From Epiperipatus broadwayi (lineage: Eukaryota; Onychophora; Udeonychophora; Euonychophora; Peripatidae), in the NCBI GenBank assembly GCA_028023455.1, contig JAQFVV010006638.1, forward strand, positions 514,707-578,706: a stretch of DNA of 64,000 nucleotides, read 5' to 3'. The notes below the pieces were generated by a model, which searched no databases, had not been told where the DNA came from, and was given only the letters and a program-made list of their open reading frames with translations. Below, piece by piece: positions 60,164-64,000 of the stretch. The position numbers and the translations under genes are program-made. Position 1 is the stretch's first letter. Every line of letters begins with the position of its first letter.

Positions 60164-61214
60164 ATATATATATATATATATTCCTGCTGTAACTATTTTA
60201 AATGGCATAAGTTAAGTAGTTATCTCATTAACTAACCAATATTGTGTCTCTGGTTAGATTGGCCATCACTAGGATATCATTAAAAAAAAAGTTTAAGTCT
60301 GAGTGAAATTGGAAAATTTTTCAAATTCTATTTTATGGGCACTCCAGGAAGGCATTAATTATTAATATATAAATAAATACACCAAACTTCTTTTTTAAAA
60401 ACTTGTTTTTTATATGACTATAATAAAAATACACCCAATGTTTCGACTATTTTAAAGTATAGTCTTTTTCAAGAAAACCTAAAAAATAAAATAAAATAAA
60501 AATACAAATATATAATAATAAATATCAATATTCCAAACAAATGCAAAAACCTTACAAAATACTAAAAAATTATTTTTACCTTGAAATGGTATGTTTTGAT
60601 CCCTTACCATTTCACCTCAAGTTTCGATTACCAACCCTATCTGTGCTGGGTTTAAACCCAATTAAAATAACTAAATAAGAGTACTGTCATGGCTATGTGC
60701 ATTGCATTATATATGTACATATGAACAGATGCTGTTAAGACCAATTATATTAAATATTATGGTGGGTTAAATTTGGTATGCTATTACATTATAGATTTAA
60801 TTATAGAAAGTCAATTTATTAATTTGTTTCATTATAAATTCATATGTCGGTGTATAATTTACCGTATATAATGATACATATATAGGATGGTATGATTTAG
60901 TTTTGTTAAAAGTTTTAGCTATTGTCAATTAAAGTTAAAATAGTTATAAATAAATTTGCATTAAGCCATCACACCTGCTGGGAAATTAGTTTAAATTTAG
61001 CAAATTTTGTACATTAATTTGTTTACAATAAAGATATTATACATGTAAAGTCACTGGATCAGCACTATTAAGATTCCTGGAGGAAAAGGGGGAGGGATTT
61101 TGAACACCTTGAAAAATTGAACAAAAGTTTAAAATCAATTTTAAAAATCTGGAATTTCAATGTAACTGCTAACACTAATGGGTTCTCAGATGAAATAAAT
61201 TTTCAGCAAGCAAG
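60164..61214. other. AT-rich spacer after E1
   Basis: Starts with the right half of the interrupted TA repeat. Contains a hammerhead-like motif (60441-60472, minus). No gene seen. Confidence 0.45.
60441..60472 (-). ncRNA. Hammerhead-ribozyme-like motif (variant core)
   Basis: On the minus strand UUGAAAA, one extra A, stem GACUAU, loop ACUUUAAA, stem AUAGUC, then GAAAC. Same layout and same U/A core replacements as at 2096-2124. No Penelope protein is next to it, so it may be an orphan 3' end of such an element. Confidence 0.32.
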
Positions 61215-61640
61215 TGCTTAAGATGAATATGTATAAATAGGCCATATTTTGAACTTGTAAAACACACAACAATATTTGTAAGAGAGATTGCCACCAGAAT
61301 CCACGTCACTTGAAATTTTGATGTCTGGCTAAGGAAGACAGACTTTTGGTGCTTCTCCATGGGAGAATGGTGAATTTTTACTGATATCCAATGCACCTAA
61401 CAAACAGAGTACCACAGAGATGAAATTCTCCAGCAACAGCCTACTGCCAGAAGAAGAAGACACTACAAACCATCCTAAGAAAGATTACCAGCCTGAAGTC
61501 CAAGTGCCTACATCTCCAGCTGAAATGAAAAATCAGTAATATAAACCCAAAACTACAGAGCTCTGAATCAATTAATATTTAATATTCAATTTCTTAATTT
61601 AAAAGCTAGTTAAATGTAACTGAAAGAATCCTTTGAAGGT
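61215..61640 (+). mobile_element. Relic resembling the E3-type LTR
   Basis: TATAAATAGGCC at 61232-61243 followed by A/G..TATTTT matches the E3 LTR at its TATA box. The next 300 bases have the same leader character (GC-balanced, CCA- and GAAG-rich, for example CCAGAAGAAGAAGACACTAC, CCAGCTGAAATG). Outer boundaries could not be set. Probably an old solo LTR. Confidence 0.4.
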
Positions 61641-64000
61641 TCAAATTAATGTTAACTTTAAACTCTGTCTAAATTAATTAATCTTTAAATTATGTAACTT
61701 GCCTATATAATTCTGTTATATTTAAATAAAATTAATGTCTTACATAATTCTTATTATCTATCATTACTACATATATGTTCTGTATGCACAGATAATGAAG
61801 CTAGTAAATATATAATTAGATGCAAGATATTAATTTACTTTAAATATAGGAATATTGATTTATTTTAGCTAAGCACTTTCAAGAGACTTCTTGCTCTCAT
61901 ACTAATAGCTGCTGTTGTTAAAACTGTGTTTGTGCCTGTACCTATCTCTATATTTATTTTAAAACATGTTTTATATATTTATTATATGCCAATGCTTCTA
62001 AAGTGTGAGCCATTAAATTTAGTAAATTTTAGAGAAGATATAAATTATCTTCACATAATTATTTTTATTATCATTGTCAATTATGCACACTGTTTTGAAA
62101 TCATATATTTGTAATAATAACGAACCACCCTGTGCTCATTATTATTAATTATTTGTTTGTTAGATAAATAATGTGGTTTCCATCTAAATTTGAGTTATGA
62201 TTTTAATTAATGCTATAATAAGTAATAGACTACCCTTAGGGACAGTTAGAAAGTATATTTATTTGTTAAGCTGTTAGTAAATCCTTTCAAATATACTTTT
62301 TCTTCTTGATTATTAACATGTAGATTAAAACATGTTAATAAGGTTGATAATGTAATTATTCCTTTAAGTAGCATATATACAATGCTAGTTAAAAATTGAC
62401 TCCTATTAGAAAAACCAATAAAAGCTATCATTAAAGCACATTTAATTTTTTAAGTATATCCTTGATTGCATTGTGGATTTGATTTTATCAATACAAATAA
62501 TTAACGTTTTGCTGCATCTTTTGAAATGGGACCTCAGTTAGGCCATCCTATTATACTATTCAGGTACTTGCATCAAAATTGTTCCTGAAATTTAATACCA
62601 GGACAGTGAGTAAACCACCTCACTCTCAAACTCTAAATGTTCACATTATAAGCAGCAGGATACTCAGTCCCAAGGTACTGGCATTGGTTGCAAGAATCCT
62701 TGAAGAATAATCCATCAGCAGGACAGCTTTATTATTAATATTTTTCCAGTGCTATAGCACATGTTGGTGACCTAAAGCAGTCAATTCTACCTCCTTAAAA
62801 GTTAATTTTCAGCATTAGTCTGAAACCATATCTTTATTCTTAGATTCAATCTACCTCAGTGAGTTTGTTTATGTGCTCACATCTTACATAGAAATATATA
62901 TATAATTTAATGTTATAATGAATGTTCTATCAAGAGCTAGTGAAGTTACTTATAAAATAGCAACCACAACATTAAAGATAGGATTTGGCATTTTCATTAT
63001 AGGCATAACTTAAGTGACCACACATGTTGATTTAAAATGTAAAGATGAGATTGATATAAGAATTTTCTCATCCACTGTGACACCTGCATATGTTCATCAC
63101 ACCTTTGAATTGTGTTCCTTGTCTTTATTTGTTTTATTAATTAATAAATATATATTTAAATTACTTTGGTTTCATATGTATTCTCATAGTCTAATTTCTA
63201 ATCCAATTCAATATTCATTATTATATTATTGTAATGGTCAGGTTTGTAGATTTGCTCAACAGACCGAAAGTCCAAGCCAGAGAACCAAAAGCTGACCAAG
63301 TTGGGATAGGAATATCCTACATATGATCATGCCTCAACTCTTTTACCTGTGCTTCCAAGTCAACCCATAGCAAATAATATGCCTGAGGCTACTCTCAATA
63401 TCTCCTTCTTCACGTTTCAGCAGTAGCAAAGTGATAAAACATGAAATATCCTCCCCCCCCTCACACACTCATGGTATTATATAACTTAACTAGTGATTCA
63501 TAAGGCAATGAGCAAGAATAAAGACTGAGATGAATTAATATTTTATAAATTTTAATATAATAATGAATACACCTGGGTCTCATTTTATGCAGTCGATAGG
63601 TTCCACAGAAAACCCACATTAAAAAAAATCACACAAAAATAGACTTGACTTACCTTGAAAAATGGAGGATAGGTGCTCTAATTTTCAGAATTCACATAAA
63701 AGCAAAGCAACATGAAAAAATTACTTTAAAATTCGCATTAAAAAAATAAGCAATTATGGTCAGCGTCTTTAAGTTATTTCACGGAAGAGAGAATATTTAG
63801 AGATCGTTTAAAATTACCCAAAAGAGAAAAGAAATTCATCTGAGAAATATACCAGAATACACTTAAATTAAAGATAAGATCTTTATTTACTAGATCATTG
63901 AATGGAATTGCGAAAAAATCGCTCTATAACAAGATTTAGAAACAAAAATGTAATTAATGCAGAGATCGCCATGTCAGAGCTTAGCAATTCAGAAAAGAAT
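61641..64000. other. AT-rich spacer, no gene seen
   Basis: 62500-62860 and 63240-63470 are slightly less AT-rich but have no sustained open frame. The open stretch 63014-63295 (93 codons) lacks family features. Near 63580-63620 CATTTTATGCAGTCGATAGG..CCACAGAAAACCC looks like a degenerate MITE end but was not confirmed. Confidence 0.45.

Overview
This window looks like nuclear DNA from a repeat-rich, strongly AT-rich invertebrate animal. There is no operon structure and no dense coding. There are long (TA)n microsatellites, introns are plausible, and almost every recognisable protein fragment belongs to a eukaryotic transposable element (Gypsy, Penelope-like, RTE, L1/Tx1-like, hAT, Merlin and gag-only LTR elements). 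A lophotrochozoan such as a cephalopod would fit, but this is only an impression. I found no convincing complete host gene; one short exon-like segment (4319-4418) is the best host candidate.

Layout. 1-1165: decayed Gypsy integrase. 2045-2234: foldback repeat. 6.4-10.05 kb: TA microsatellites and several copies of an unnamed dispersed repeat. 10.22-17.06 kb: LTR element E2 (minus strand) with a decayed gag and no pol. 19.7-21.9 kb: RTE-type non-LTR pseudogene (minus). 25.2 kb: class II tRNA-like sequence. 26.3-27.8 kb: coding-free DNA transposon. 27.88-30.55 kb: Merlin (IS1595-like) transposon with TIRs, near-perfect 8-bp TSD, broken transposase, an internal tandem array and a long terminal hairpin. 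30.85-32.58 kb: probable solo LTR. 34.78-37.55 kb: hAT transposon with exact 8-bp TSD and decayed BED/hAT transposase. 37.82-47.58 kb: LTR element E3 with about 3-kb LTRs, a coiled-coil ORF, and a Penelope-like fragment nested in its right LTR. 47.58-49.48 kb: second, 5'-truncated Penelope-like element. 51.2-52.9 kb: L1/Tx1-like RT relic. 53.61-60.16 kb: LTR element E1, young by LTR similarity, gag only. About 61.2-61.6 kb: relic resembling the E3 LTR. The other long stretches are AT-rich and show no gene.

The main theme is a set of LTR elements (E1, E2, E3, a solo LTR and a relic) that have long LTRs and 2.8-3.6 kb interiors. The interiors encode only a coiled-coil or gag-like protein and no protease, reverse transcriptase or integrase. 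E1, E3 and the solo LTR sit inside TA repeats, compatible with an ATAT target duplication. They would need pol functions from another element. The two Penelope-like elements each carry a hammerhead-like motif near the 3' end, and two similar motifs occur elsewhere. All four share U and A where the canonical core has C3 and G8, which is the most speculative but most unusual signal here.
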